From NCBI RefSeq assembly GCF_000682675.1, contig NZ_AWFA01000067.1:62501-114298 (forward strand): DNA of 51,798 nucleotides, in the 5' to 3' direction. The notes beneath the pieces are model-generated. The model was not told the DNA's origin, ran no database searches, and saw only the letters and a list, made by a program, of their open reading frames with translations. A program made the translations under genes and the position numbers. Origin of the DNA: Hyphomonas pacifica (GTDB lineage Bacteria; Pseudomonadota; Alphaproteobacteria; Caulobacterales; Hyphomonadaceae). Positions 1 through 10,495 of the stretch are shown one piece after another; the first letter of the stretch is position 1; each line of letters begins with the position of its first letter.

Positions 1-910
<910 letters not shown>

Positions 911-998
911 GAAATTCATGTGTAGTTGAAAACGTATTTGCTTCTACACAAACTCGATAAAGAACATGTTGGTTCATATTCCCTGACTGGTTTCCGCC

Positions 999-1116
999 GA
1001 CCCGGTGGTTATGGCAGGGGGTCCCCACCCGATCCCATTCCGAACTCGGTCGTTAAGCCCCCTTGCGCCAATGGTACTACGTCTTAAGGCGTGGGAGAGT
1101 AGGTCGCTGCCGGGTC
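999..1116 (+). rRNA. rrf: 5S ribosomal RNA
   Basis: About 118 nt with the typical 5S architecture. The ends GACCCGG and CCGGGTC pair as helix I, and the conserved CCGAACTCGG segment lies in between. It follows the 23S gene by about 90 nt, as in standard alphaproteobacterial rRNA operons. Confidence 0.96.
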
Positions 1117-1274
1117 CGCAGAGCCCAGTTATCTGTCTTGCAGACATATCTTTCTACTTACGACGATTTTGGCCGTTTACGGCCTGCCGCCGAGCTTGCT
1201 CTGGCGGATCTGTCCGGCCCTCGTGGCCGGATTTGCATTTAAGGGGCAAGTCTCCTAAGTGTAATACATACTGA

Positions 1275-1351
<77 letters not shown>

Positions 1352-1354
1352 ACA

Positions 1355-1392
1355 AGCCCCTGAAATCCTCGCGGATTTCGGGGGTTTTCCTG
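1355..1392 (+). terminator. Rho-independent terminator of the rRNA operon
   Basis: The arms GCCCCTGAAATCC and GGATTTCGGGGG form a GC-rich hairpin followed by TTTT. It lies a few bases after the tRNA-fMet and closes the rRNA transcription unit. Confidence 0.85.
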
Positions 1393-1486
1393 TTTCTTGC
1401 GCGGAAATGTCGTGAAGACATCATACTAGCTGCGCTTATTCGTTTTACGAAGAAGCTGCCCGCACGCTCAAAGAAGAAAATAGAAA

Positions 1487-1897
1487 TTAATGAGGTCTCG
1501 GATCCGAGGTGGAGGGAAGCGGTCCGCCTGCAAGCTCTTCGCGAGGCTGCTCCCCAATACCAGAAATAGTAGATGCGGAGTCAGTGCTCACGCCGCTTGC
1601 CGACGCAGCAGACTTTCCGGAAGTAGCAAATGGATTCCGCTGGGCTGCTCCGACTGTATCTTTCAGTTCACAGCGGGAATTGTCTGCACTGTTACTCTTC
1701 ACAAAACTCCATGCGACGCAGGCTTCATCTGCCGCACAGATCGCCTCGCACGCATCTTCTGTTTCCGTGAAGCTGTAATCATAGGTGCCGCCAAGCCTGT
1801 AAATGCCTGTTTCCTGTTCGCCGGCAGGTGCGGCAGTGGCCGTCGCCACAGGTATCGCCAGGCAGGCCAGGATCAGCATGGTAGGGAAGGGGCGCAT
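1487..1897 (-). CDS. secreted PAN/apple-domain protein
   Basis: 136 residues. A signal peptide is visible at residues 1-22 (hydrophobic core, Ala-rich cleavage region). Residues about 30-95 hold a single PAN/apple-like domain, recognised from the YRLGG start, the DACEAIC and ACVAWSF segments and a later RCELKD, with four cysteines that can form two disulfides. Such domains bind proteins or glycans outside the cytoplasm; the ligand here is unknown. The tail is Ser/Ala-rich and low in complexity. It stands alone behind the uup gene on the same strand, with about 80 nt between them. The family call is from motif pattern only. Confidence 0.7.
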   Translation of the reverse strand: MRPFPTMLILACLAIPVATATAAPAGEQETGIYRLGGTYDYSFTETEDACEAICAADEACVAWSFVKSNSADNSRCELKDTVGAAQRNPFATSGKSAASASGVSTDSASTISGIGEQPREELAGGPLPSTSDPRPH

Positions 1898-1978
1898 GAA
1901 AAATACTCGCTAGACGTGTCTGCGAGACTAGAAGCGGCCACCTTAAAGAAGAGTTCCCTGCAGGGCAGACTGGAAAGA

Positions 1979-3799
1979 TCAGCCCCCGGCCAGTGCCTCG
2001 CGCTTTTCCTCAATTTCCAGCCATTCCATTTCGATCATGTCGAGCTCTTCACGTGCCGCGCCCGTGCGGGCCGAGGCCTTGGCAAAGCTGTCCGGATCGC
2101 GCGAATAGAAATCCGGATCGCCCAGCTTCTCTTCCAGTGTCTTGATTTCCGCCTGCAGCTTGGGGATCAGATCGTTTATCTCTTTTTGGCGATGCTCGTC
2201 CTTGAAGGAAAGTTTCGTCTTGGGTTTCGGGCGTTGTGCATTGTCTGTCTTGGTTTTTTCTGCCTTTTGAGCGGTCGCCTCATCCTTGCGGAAATGCTTC
2301 AGTTGGTCTTGCGCGTCGCTCCAGCCTCCGGCGGTGACAACCCATCTTCCATCGCCCACAGGGCAGAGGCAGCTTGTCACGGTCGAGTCCAGGAAGGCCC
2401 GGTCGTGGCTGACCAGAATCAGCGTGCCATCATAATTCAGCAGCATGTCTTCCAGCAATTCCAGCGTTTGCATATCCAGATCATTGGTCGGTTCGTCCAT
2501 CACCAGAAGGTTTGAGGACTGAGCAAGCCCGATGGCGAGCGCGAGCCTGTTGCGTTCCCCGCCAGACAGTGCACCCACGGGCTGGCGCAGCTGTTCCGGC
2601 TTGAACAGGAAGTCTTTAGCATAGGCGGCCACATGGCGCTGATTGCCCTGCACCATGATGGAATCGCCGCCGCCTGGTGCCAATGCCTCCCATACCGTAT
2701 CGGTCGGGTTCAGCGTGTCGCGGGTTTGGTCCTGATAGGTTACTTGCAGCGTCTTTGATTGTCGTACACTGCCGGAATCCGGTTCAATCTCTCCAAGCAG
2801 CAGGCGCACAAGCGTCGTCTTGCCTGCACCGTTTGGCCCGATAATGCCGATGCGATCTCCGCGCAAAATGCGCAGTGACAGATCCTTTGCAATCACCAAC
2901 GGGCCTTTGGGTGTGTCGAACGTCTTGGAAAGATCCTTGGCCTCGATCACCTTCTTGCTCATCGAGTCGCCGCTGCTGACGGAGAGATCCGCCGTATTCT
3001 TGCGATCCTGCAGGGCGCTGCGCATTTCCGCATGCTGAACACGCATCTGTTTCAGCTTGGCGAGGCGGCCCTGGTTACGCTTGCGCCGACCAGTCACGCC
3101 ACGCGCCAGCCAGTGCTGTTCGTCTTTCAGCTGGGTCGTCATGCGCCGCATCTGGCGTTCTTCTTCCACCTCGATCTGCTCTGCCCATTCGTCGAACTTC
3201 ACATAGCCCTCAGGGCTTTTCAGCACCTTGCCCTGGCGCAGCCACAGCGTGTTGGTGGAGACATTTTCCAGAAAGCGCCGGTCGTGGCTAACCAGAAGGA
3301 CAACGCCATTGAACCCTTTCAGGCGCGCTTCCAACGCTTCGATCATGGGCACATCCAGGTGGTTGGTCGGCTCGTCCAGCAGCAGTACGTCAGGATCTTG
3401 CGCGAAGGCCTTGGCGAGCGCCGCGCGGCGTTGCTGTCCGCCAGACAGGGTTGACGGATCGGCGCTGGCCTCTACGCCAAATTCCATCAGCTCCGCTTCG
3501 GCCATATAGTCTGCTTCCAGCCCGTCGGAGGCATAGTCCAGCACCGTGTCAAAGCCGGAAAGGTCCGGCTCCTGCGCGACGATGGCATAGGTGATGCCGG
3601 GCTGGCACCAGACCTCTCCGGAATCGGCTTCCACATTTTCGGAGATGATCTTCATCAAGGTGGATTTGCCTGCGCCATTGCGGCCGACCAAGGCCACGCG
3701 TTCCCCCTTGGAGAGGGAGAAGCTGACCCCTGTGAACAGGGGTTTGCCGCCAAAGGACAGGCGAAGGTCATTTAGGGTAATCAAGGGAGGTTGTGCCAT
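1979..3799 (-). CDS. uup: ABC-F family ATPase, Uup-like
   Basis: 606 residues with two ABC ATPase domains in one chain and no membrane segments, so it is an ABC-F protein and not a transporter. Walker A motifs are GRNGAGKST (residues 39-47) and GPNGAGKTT in the second half; the signatures are LSGGQQRR and LSGGERNR. The two halves are joined by a charged, Arg/Gln/Glu-rich linker. A C-terminal coiled coil (roughly 530-600) follows, which is the feature that favours Uup over EttA. Uup proteins act at the ribosome or on branched DNA intermediates; the exact role here is inferred. Transcribed alone towards the PAN-domain gene. Confidence 0.9.
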   Translation of the reverse strand: MAQPPLITLNDLRLSFGGKPLFTGVSFSLSKGERVALVGRNGAGKSTLMKIISENVEADSGEVWCQPGITYAIVAQEPDLSGFDTVLDYASDGLEADYMAEAELMEFGVEASADPSTLSGGQQRRAALAKAFAQDPDVLLLDEPTNHLDVPMIEALEARLKGFNGVVLLVSHDRRFLENVSTNTLWLRQGKVLKSPEGYVKFDEWAEQIEVEEERQMRRMTTQLKDEQHWLARGVTGRRKRNQGRLAKLKQMRVQHAEMRSALQDRKNTADLSVSSGDSMSKKVIEAKDLSKTFDTPKGPLVIAKDLSLRILRGDRIGIIGPNGAGKTTLVRLLLGEIEPDSGSVRQSKTLQVTYQDQTRDTLNPTDTVWEALAPGGGDSIMVQGNQRHVAAYAKDFLFKPEQLRQPVGALSGGERNRLALAIGLAQSSNLLVMDEPTNDLDMQTLELLEDMLLNYDGTLILVSHDRAFLDSTVTSCLCPVGDGRWVVTAGGWSDAQDQLKHFRKDEATAQKAEKTKTDNAQRPKPKTKLSFKDEHRQKEINDLIPKLQAEIKTLEEKLGDPDFYSRDPDSFAKASARTGAAREELDMIEMEWLEIEEKREALAGG

Positions 3800-4055
3800 G
3801 CGCGCGATGTAGCGCGCCGAAGGATGCGGCGCTAGGGGGCGTGCTGTCTGAGGCCGCGGTCTGCTTTTTCTGTCAGCCTGTATTTGGCCGCGAATGGGTA
3901 CGCCGCCGCGTTTGTGTCTGGCCTGCTACACAGGACGCAGAATGGGTGGCAGGGGCTTGCATGCAGGGGCGCAGGGATCAGCCAAAATCGCCTACTGCCT
4001 CAATGAAAAATTAAAAGCCTGCGGGCGTTCCTCTTGAAAGCAAACAGGAAACGTC

Positions 4056-4382
4056 ATGTATCGACAGTTTGCTCGCTTGGGCTTGTGCCTCTCATCCGTC
4101 TTCTTGGCCGCGGCTTATGCAGAACCTGGAAAAGCCGTCTATGGCCCTCTGGTCGAGATAGGCGCGGCCGAGTTTGAACTGGTTTATGGGCAGTTCACAG
4201 GCGGCGCTGAAGAGGGCGGCTAGGCCATGCTCGCCGAGGCCCATTATTGGGGGCCGATTGCGCAATTCGAACTGCCGGATTTTGGCGGCGGAGAGTCTAA
4301 GATCCAGATCGGCTATCTCGCCGGCTTTGGCGAGACAGAGGCGGACGGCCATTTCCAGCTGAAACTGGAACTCGAATACTAG
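4056..4382 (+). pseudogene. secreted protein remnant interrupted by an in-frame TAG
   Basis: An ATG at 4056 opens a frame with a clear signal peptide (hydrophobic core followed by AAAYAEP) and then the segment VYGPLVEIGAAEFELVYG. The frame hits TAG at 4221-4223 after 55 codons. The same frame stays open for another 52 codons up to TAG at 4380-4382, and that part still looks like protein (alternating polar and apolar strands, ending FQLKLELEY). This is best read as a decayed, probably internally deleted gene for a secreted or outer-membrane beta-rich protein. The 3' end overlaps the convergent rsuA gene by four bases. The alternative is a genuine 55-residue secreted peptide. Confidence 0.6.
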
Positions 4383-5050
4383 GCGAGCGCGGAGATTTCT
4401 TCCGCGCTCAGAAGACGCCATTCGCCCTCCGGCAGGTCGCCAAGGATGAGCGGGCCGAAGCTTGCGCGGTGCAGGGCCTCGACATGGTTTCCGGCAGCGG
4501 CAAACATCCGGCGCACCTGATGATAGCGGCCTTCCGTGATGGTCAGCCGCGCGGTGCGCTCTCCAGTGATTTGAAGCGTGGCGGGCAGCAGCGGCTTGTC
4601 TTCTCCGCGCAGCATCAACGCTCCGCTTGCGAACAGCTCTGCCTCATGGCCTTCCAGGGGGCGGGCGAGTGTTGCTTCATAGGTTTTCGGTGTACCGGGT
4701 TTGGGAGAGATCAGCTTATGCAGCAGTTTTCCATCATCCGTAAAGAGAAGAAGTCCTGTCGTATCTGCGTCCAGCCGTCCGACCGTCGAGAGCGCAGGCG
4801 TGCGTTTCAGATAGCGCGGCGGCAGCAATTCATAAACAAGATTGCCCTGATCCTGACGCGAACAGGTAAAGCCCGCCGGCTTGTTCATCAGGATCACCAT
4901 TCCGGGGGCGGGGTCGACCGGCTCTCCATCAAAGCGCAAGCTCTCGCCTTCGCCTGTCACGCGGCCCCTGCGAATGGCGGCCTCAACTTCCTTGCGACTG
5001 CCATAGCCCAGGTTCGCCAGATATTTCGCAAGCTGACGATCAGATTTCAT
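4379..5050 (-). CDS. rsuA: rRNA pseudouridine synthase, RsuA/RluB family
   Basis: 223 residues. An N-terminal S4 RNA-binding domain (about 3-45) is followed by the RsuA/RluB catalytic domain. The catalytic motif GRLDADTTGLLL places the nucleophilic aspartate at residue 94. The later YHQVRRMF motif is also typical. It isomerises a uridine in ribosomal RNA to pseudouridine; RsuA acts at 16S position 516, RluB/E/F on 23S, and the length favours RsuA. The start codon overlaps the stop of the upstream rsmC-like gene (TGATG), so the two are translationally coupled rRNA modification genes. Confidence 0.88.
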   Translation of the reverse strand: MKSDRQLAKYLANLGYGSRKEVEAAIRRGRVTGEGESLRFDGEPVDPAPGMVILMNKPAGFTCSRQDQGNLVYELLPPRYLKRTPALSTVGRLDADTTGLLLFTDDGKLLHKLISPKPGTPKTYEATLARPLEGHEAELFASGALMLRGEDKPLLPATLQITGERTARLTITEGRYHQVRRMFAAAGNHVEALHRASFGPLILGDLPEGEWRLLSAEEISALA

Positions 5051-6090
5051 CAGCGTTTCCGCTTGGGCTTTTCGGCCCGGATAATCTTGTAGCCGCCTTC
5101 GTCTTCCAGCATTTCATGGCCCTTGAAGCACTCGCCCAGTATTTGCTCATAGGGCAGGTGGCGGTTGGCAACGAGCCAGAGCTGACCTCCGGTCTTCAGC
5201 GCGCGGGAGGCGGCGCGGATGAAATCCTGCCCCAGTGAAGCCGCGTCCGCGCGGCCAACATGGAAGGGTGGGTTCATGACGATGAAATCATACAGGCGCT
5301 CGCCTGCATCCTTCGTCGCATCAGCCCATTTGGCATCCCAGTTCTCAAAACCTGCCATTGTCTTGTCGATGCAGGCCAGGGCGCGGTGCTCTGCCTCCAG
5401 CAGCGTCATATGCTCCACATTCGGACAATTGGAGAGCACTTCGCGCGCCAGAAAGCCCTGACCTGCGCCAAAGTCTGCGCCATGACCCTTGATATATTCC
5501 GGAATGCTGTCAGCCAGAATTTCAGAGCCGGCATCGACGCGGTTCCAGCTGAACAGGCCCGGACGGCTCCACAGGCCGCTCTCCATTTCCTGCGGGGAGT
5601 CGAGCGCGATCCACTGACCCATGAGGGCGTGATTGATCTGTGTGCTGTCCTTGAGGGTCCAGAAGGCGCGGCACTTGTTCTTGGACAGGCTGTCGGTGTC
5701 TCCGGCAATCTCGCCCAGGATTTTCTCATTCGTCTTCGCGCCCAGCGTATTGGGTAGGCAGGCGAGAAGGATGCCGCCTTCCGGCGCATCGCGCAGGGCG
5801 CGGGCGAACAGGCCGCGGGCCTCATCCTTCTGGCGCGGCGGCAAGATCAGCGTCAGCGCCGTGGCCGGGAAAGTCTCGGTCTCCGGTGGCAACATCTCAA
5901 AGCCTGCTGCCTTCAGCGCATCATGATCCGGCTTGAAACTGTTCTGACAGACAAGCCGGTCCTTCGGCAGGCCGGAAAGATACGGAGAGACTTCTGCGCG
6001 CAAGAAAAGAACCGGTCCCGTCTCCGGCATCGCGACAGACCCGTCTTCCAGGGCCAGCATAAGGGTTTCATAGACAGCTGCATCAAACAT
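5050..6090 (-). CDS. rsmC: rRNA (guanine-N2) methyltransferase, RsmC-like
   Basis: 346 residues with a degenerate N-terminal half and a C-terminal class I SAM-dependent methyltransferase domain, the layout of RsmC/RlmG enzymes. The SAM site is GADFGAGQG and the catalytic motif is NPPF (in FIVMNPPFHVGR), used for exocyclic amino groups. RsmC methylates G1207 of 16S rRNA. The assignment to 16S rather than 23S (RlmG) is inferred from likeness and from the overlapping rsuA gene downstream. Confidence 0.85.
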   Translation of the reverse strand: MFDAAVYETLMLALEDGSVAMPETGPVLFLRAEVSPYLSGLPKDRLVCQNSFKPDHDALKAAGFEMLPPETETFPATALTLILPPRQKDEARGLFARALRDAPEGGILLACLPNTLGAKTNEKILGEIAGDTDSLSKNKCRAFWTLKDSTQINHALMGQWIALDSPQEMESGLWSRPGLFSWNRVDAGSEILADSIPEYIKGHGADFGAGQGFLAREVLSNCPNVEHMTLLEAEHRALACIDKTMAGFENWDAKWADATKDAGERLYDFIVMNPPFHVGRADAASLGQDFIRAASRALKTGGQLWLVANRHLPYEQILGECFKGHEMLEDEGGYKIIRAEKPKRKR

Positions 6091-6130
6091 GCGCGCTGTT
6101 TAGAAGTTTTAAGGGGCGCGGGGAAGAGGC

Positions 6131-8137
6131 TTACTGCCGGATCACGCGCACCTTGTTGCCATCCGGGCTACGCCCGCCAGAGGCCGTTTTGAAGGCTTGG
6201 GCCAGGCCCCGATAGAAGGTGATACGCTTTTCGGCGTCTTCGCTCATCTCCAACCCTTCTTCCGCGCCCAGCAGGGGCTCCGGCTTCATGCCGGCATGGG
6301 CGATGGTCATCACGTCAGACCACAGATCAGCCGGCAGGCCGCCGCCGGTCACATGGTTCATGGCGCTGTCATCATCATTGCCCACCCAGACGCCGCCGAC
6401 ATAGGCGCTGGTAAAGCCGATGAACCAGGCATCTCGCCAGTCCTGACTAGTGCCGGTCTTGCCGGCCACGGTCCAGCCGGGGATCTTCGCTTTGCCGCCA
6501 GTGCCAATCCGGCTGTTCACCACGCGCGTCAGCATGGCGTTCATTTCCTTGGCGTATTCATAATCATAGACGCGGTCGCGGTTATAATTCGGGCGCTCAT
6601 ACAGAATGTCGCCGCGCGAATTCTCGATACGGTCGATCAGCCATGGGTCCAGCCTTTCGCCGCCAGACTGGAATGTGCCAAAGGCACGTGTGATCTCCCA
6701 TAGAGAGACTTCCTGGCTGCCCAGCGCGATGGAGGGGAAGGGCTTCAGCTCCGTCGTGATGCCAAATCGCTGGGCCAGCTGAATGACATTCTCTTCACTG
6801 ACTTCCTGACCCAGCTCTGCTGCGATCGTGTTGATCGAGCGTGCGAGCCCTTCGCTCAGCGTCATCGGGCCCAGATAATTGCCAGTATAGTTTGACGGCG
6901 TCCACTTGCCGATAGACAGCGGCGCATCCTGGAACACATCATAAGGTGTGAACCCATTCTCCAGCGCGGTGGCATAGACAAAGGGTTTGAAGGCTGAGCC
7001 TGGCTGGCGGCGGGACTGGGTCACGCGGTTGAATTCGGAGGCCTTGTAATCCAGCCCGCCAATCAGGGTGATGACGCGGCCATCCTTGTCGATCACGAGC
7101 GCTGAGACTTGCGAAGCTTTGGAGGCCTTGCCGTCTTTCTCCATACGCTCAGCCAGTTTCGTCTGGATCTTCTGCTGCATCTGCGGATCAATGGAGACGG
7201 TGACCACCAGATCCCCCGGAATGCGCGGCAGCATGGCCTTGAGGCGCTCTGCCGCTGTATCGAGTGCATAGCCGAATTGCGGGTCATAGGCCGGCGGATC
7301 AATAATCGTGATGGGCGCTTCGCCTGCTTCAAGCGCCTGTTCACGCGTGATGAATCCAAGGTCAGCCATTTCAGACAGCACATAGCGCTGGCGGGATTTC
7401 GCGCCTTCCAGATTCTCGCGCAAATTCAGTTTTGACGGCGCCTTTGGCAGGGCGGCCAGAAGGGCCGCTTCAGATATGGTCAGATCTTCCGGCGGCTTGC
7501 CGAAATAATAGCGCGCGGCGGCATCAATGCCGTACAGGCCCGCGCCGAAATAGACCCGGTTCAGATAGAGCGACAGGATCTGGTCCTTCGTCATCTTCTT
7601 TTCCAGCGCACGGGCCAGCTTCATTTCCTGTGCCTTGCGGGAAATCGTCTGGCGGCTGTCGAGCACGAGGTTCTTGATCAGCTGCTGCGTGATAGTGGAG
7701 GCGCCGGAGACAGTTTCCCCGGCCCGCATATTGGACCAGGCTGCGCGGGCAATGGCCGCATCGTCTGCGCCATCATGCTCGTAAAAGCGCTTGTCTTCGG
7801 CGGCGATGAAGGCCTGCGGCACGTGCGGGGGCAGTCGGCTCACATCCGTCGCCCGGCCATAGCGGGGGCCGCGCACATCCAGCGTATTGCCGTTCCTGTC
7901 CACGAATTCGATCGCCGGTTCGCGTTTGGAGTTCCACAGCTCTGACACTTCAGGCAGGCTGGGCATGCCGGCATAGAGCGAGCGCCACTTCCACAGGCCC
8001 CAGCCAGCCGCCACCAACAGCACGAACAGCAATGACAGCGCCAGATATTTGCCGGGCCCGCTGCGTACGAAGGCGAAGCGTTTTGAGGGCACCTTGATGG
8101 CGCGCGCGGATTTTCGGGGGGCTGTTTTGCCTGCCAT
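6131..8137 (-). CDS. class A penicillin-binding protein (bifunctional peptidoglycan synthase)
   Basis: 668 residues. A short basic cytoplasmic head, then one membrane segment at about 31-48. The glycosyltransferase 51 domain has its catalytic Glu in EDKRFYEHDG (114-123) and the STITQQ motif near 147. The transpeptidase domain has SAFK (381-384), SIN (434-436) and KTGT (560-563), all intact. It polymerises lipid II and cross-links the stem peptides in the periplasm. It lacks the OB-fold insertion of E. coli PBP1a and is the shorter, PBP1a/2c-like form common in alphaproteobacteria. It ends 40 nt upstream of rsmC on the same strand. Confidence 0.92.
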   Translation of the reverse strand: MAGKTAPRKSARAIKVPSKRFAFVRSGPGKYLALSLLFVLLVAAGWGLWKWRSLYAGMPSLPEVSELWNSKREPAIEFVDRNGNTLDVRGPRYGRATDVSRLPPHVPQAFIAAEDKRFYEHDGADDAAIARAAWSNMRAGETVSGASTITQQLIKNLVLDSRQTISRKAQEMKLARALEKKMTKDQILSLYLNRVYFGAGLYGIDAAARYYFGKPPEDLTISEAALLAALPKAPSKLNLRENLEGAKSRQRYVLSEMADLGFITREQALEAGEAPITIIDPPAYDPQFGYALDTAAERLKAMLPRIPGDLVVTVSIDPQMQQKIQTKLAERMEKDGKASKASQVSALVIDKDGRVITLIGGLDYKASEFNRVTQSRRQPGSAFKPFVYATALENGFTPYDVFQDAPLSIGKWTPSNYTGNYLGPMTLSEGLARSINTIAAELGQEVSEENVIQLAQRFGITTELKPFPSIALGSQEVSLWEITRAFGTFQSGGERLDPWLIDRIENSRGDILYERPNYNRDRVYDYEYAKEMNAMLTRVVNSRIGTGGKAKIPGWTVAGKTGTSQDWRDAWFIGFTSAYVGGVWVGNDDDSAMNHVTGGGLPADLWSDVMTIAHAGMKPEPLLGAEEGLEMSEDAEKRITFYRGLAQAFKTASGGRSPDGNKVRVIRQ

Positions 8138-8304
8138 ATCTGCCGATTACCTGAATGCCATGTGTAAACAAGAGAAGTGACTGAGGAATTAGGCAAGGAA
8201 AAGGCAAAATATCTTACAGAGGAGTTGGGCGCGATCAATTATTGATTGCGTGAATTCAATTTTTAAGATCATTCTTTTGTCCTGTAGGACAGGGGGCCAG
8301 AAAA

Positions 8305-8760
8305 ATGATCATTTCAGATGAGCAGCGAATAAAACAAATCTGGGCGCGGGAATCCAAACTCATACCTGTTCTTCTCAGAAGAGGGCCGGGCAATCCTCTG
8401 TTAGCAAGGCTTCCATATGCAGATGGAAATCGACAGTGGTTGAGGGGACAAAAAAGAAGAAAGCCCAAATGGGATTATAATGACAAAACTTGGGAGCTTC
8501 CGCAGGCGTGGTTCAATGATCTAGTGGAGCAGTCTCTCCATAGATTCGGTCAGACCTATATTATTCAGCCATATCGCGAGCAGGAGAAATGCGCACCTGC
8601 TTGTATGAATGCCAAGGGGCACGAATGTCAGTGTTCATGTATGGGCGCAAATCATGGTGCCGGTGGGCCAAATTCAAGTTGGTTTGTGGTTTCCGATACT
8701 TTTGCTACGCGTTGGAACAAGGAGTACATGGCTTGCCGCTTACTCTCTAAGCGAGGTTAG
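8305..8760 (+). CDS. Cys-rich conserved-looking protein of unknown function
   Basis: 151 residues, not assigned. The C-terminal third holds a compact set of putative metal ligands: CAPAC, then HECQCSC, then GANHG (pattern C-x3-C-x7-C-x-C-x-C-x4-NHG), which suggests a zinc or iron-sulfur site. The N-terminal half has a tryptophan-rich stretch (WDYNDKTWELPQAWF). There is no signal peptide. AGGGGG about 8 bases before the ATG is a good ribosome binding site. The gene and its flanks (8140-8870) are visibly richer in A+T than the neighbours, which suggests horizontal origin. The ATG sits in the 12-bp palindrome AAATGATCATTT, a possible operator. Confidence 0.7.
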   Translation: MIISDEQRIKQIWARESKLIPVLLRRGPGNPLLARLPYADGNRQWLRGQKRRKPKWDYNDKTWELPQAWFNDLVEQSLHRFGQTYIIQPYREQEKCAPACMNAKGHECQCSCMGANHGAGGPNSSWFVVSDTFATRWNKEYMACRLLSKRG

Positions 8761-8894
8761 GCTTTTGCATCTGCCTTACGCTGCGTGATCTTAAATTTTA
8801 AGGACAACTCCCTAGTGAAATCCTTCCGAAAATCTGGTCTACTCTGACCAATAATGACCGCAGGCCGTTAATGAGCCGCGCATGGGAGGAAAAT

Positions 8895-10412
8895 ATGGCA
8901 TCATCGAGCAAGACGACAGAAGCAGAGCATTTTGACGTACTGATCGTCGGCGCAGGTATATCCGGCATCGGCGCTGCTTGGCACATGAAGCATCAATGCC
9001 CGGACAAGACTTATCTGGTTCTTGAAGTGCAGGAAGACTTTGGCGGCACTTGGCGCACGCACACCTATCCCGGCATCCGGTCCGACAGCGACCTCTACAC
9101 TTTCGGTTATCGCTTCAAGCCATGGACGGGCACGCCCATCGCCACGGCCCAGGAAATCCTCACCTATATGGGCGAGGTGATTGAGGATAATGATCTGGCT
9201 CCAAACATCCGCTATCGCCACCGCATCGTGGCGGCGGACTGGTCGTCTGAAGACAAATTGTGGACTCTGACGGCGAAGCGCGAAGACACGGGCGAGACCC
9301 TGTATTTTACCGCAAACTTCCTGTGGATGTGCCAAGGCTATTACAATCACGAGAAGGGCTACACGCCCGAATGGCAGGGGATGGACGACTATAAGGGCCA
9401 GATCATCCACCCACAGACCTGGCCGGAAGATGTGGACATCAAAGGCAAAAAGGTCATCTGCATCGGCTCCGGCGCGACGGCGGCGACGGTCGTGCCAGCG
9501 ATTGCCGGGGAATGCGAGCATGTCACGCTGCTGCAGCGCTCGCCGACCTATTTCATTCCAGGCCGCAACGAAAACGAACTGGCCGATGCCCTGCGCGAAG
9601 TGGGCATTGAGGAAGAGTGGATTCACGAGATCGTGCGCCGCCGCGTCTTGTTCGATCAGGCGCAGTTCACGCATCTGGCGCAGACCGTGCCGGACGCCGT
9701 GAAAGAGCAATTGCTGAACGGTGTGCGTGAATTCCTGGGCCCGGATTACCCGATGGACCCGCATTTCACGCCCCGCTATCGCCCCTGGCAGCAGCGGATT
9801 GCCTTCGTGCCGGACGGAGACCTGTTCCAGGGCATTGCCAGCGGCAAGGCGAGCGTCGTGACGGACCAGATCGACCGCTTCACCGAGAAAGGCATTCTGC
9901 TAAAATCCGGCGAAGAACTGGAGGCCGATATCATCATCACGGCGACGGGCTTTAACCTGTCCGTGCTCGGAGACATTCCGTTCTCCAAGGATGGTGCGCC
10001 GATTGATTTCAGCCAGACGGTCACCTATCGCGGCATGATGTTTACCGGCGTACCGAATATGGCCTGGGTGTTTGGCTATTTCCGCGCCAGCTGGACATTG
10101 CGGGTGGACCTGATGGGGGATTTCATCTCCCGTCTGCTGAAGCATATGGACGAGATCGGCGCGGCCGAGGTGCGCGTGGAACTGCGCGAGGAAGACAAGG
10201 ATATGGAGATCAAGCCCTGGATCGATCCGGACAATTTCAATCCGGGCTATCTGATGCGTTCCATGCATTTGATGCCGAAACGCGGCACGGCCTATATCTG
10301 GCAACACACACAGGACTATTGGCGCGAGCGGGATGAATTGCCGACGATTGATCTGGAAGGCGCTGAATTCGTCTATGAACGCAAAAAGGCAAAAGTGCCG
10401 GAAGACGCCTGA
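8895..10412 (+). CDS. flavin monooxygenase, Baeyer-Villiger type
   Basis: 505 residues from the ATG at 8895, which has GGGAGGA about 5 bases upstream; an earlier in-frame ATG at 8871 lacks such a site. The FAD-binding GAGISG lies at 19-24, followed by FGGTWRTHTYPG, typical of class B flavin monooxygenases. The Baeyer-Villiger fingerprint appears as YKGQIIHPQTWP, just before a second Rossmann motif GSGATAATVVP for NADPH. These enzymes insert oxygen next to a ketone or hydroxylate a heteroatom. The substrate cannot be read from the sequence. It stands alone. Confidence 0.85.
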   Translation: MASSSKTTEAEHFDVLIVGAGISGIGAAWHMKHQCPDKTYLVLEVQEDFGGTWRTHTYPGIRSDSDLYTFGYRFKPWTGTPIATAQEILTYMGEVIEDNDLAPNIRYRHRIVAADWSSEDKLWTLTAKREDTGETLYFTANFLWMCQGYYNHEKGYTPEWQGMDDYKGQIIHPQTWPEDVDIKGKKVICIGSGATAATVVPAIAGECEHVTLLQRSPTYFIPGRNENELADALREVGIEEEWIHEIVRRRVLFDQAQFTHLAQTVPDAVKEQLLNGVREFLGPDYPMDPHFTPRYRPWQQRIAFVPDGDLFQGIASGKASVVTDQIDRFTEKGILLKSGEELEADIIITATGFNLSVLGDIPFSKDGAPIDFSQTVTYRGMMFTGVPNMAWVFGYFRASWTLRVDLMGDFISRLLKHMDEIGAAEVRVELREEDKDMEIKPWIDPDNFNPGYLMRSMHLMPKRGTAYIWQHTQDYWRERDELPTIDLEGAEFVYERKKAKVPEDA

Positions 10413-10495
10413 TCAGGGCCGTCAGCAGGCGGAATCTGGGCATTCTTGCGTCCGTCCGTGAAAGTGCTGGTCACGGCATAAAGAGCCATCTAGTT

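Noticed and set aside
8871-8894. Upstream start of the monooxygenase gene at 8871
   Set aside because: No ribosome binding site; GGGAGGA lies inside that stretch and fits the ATG at 8895.
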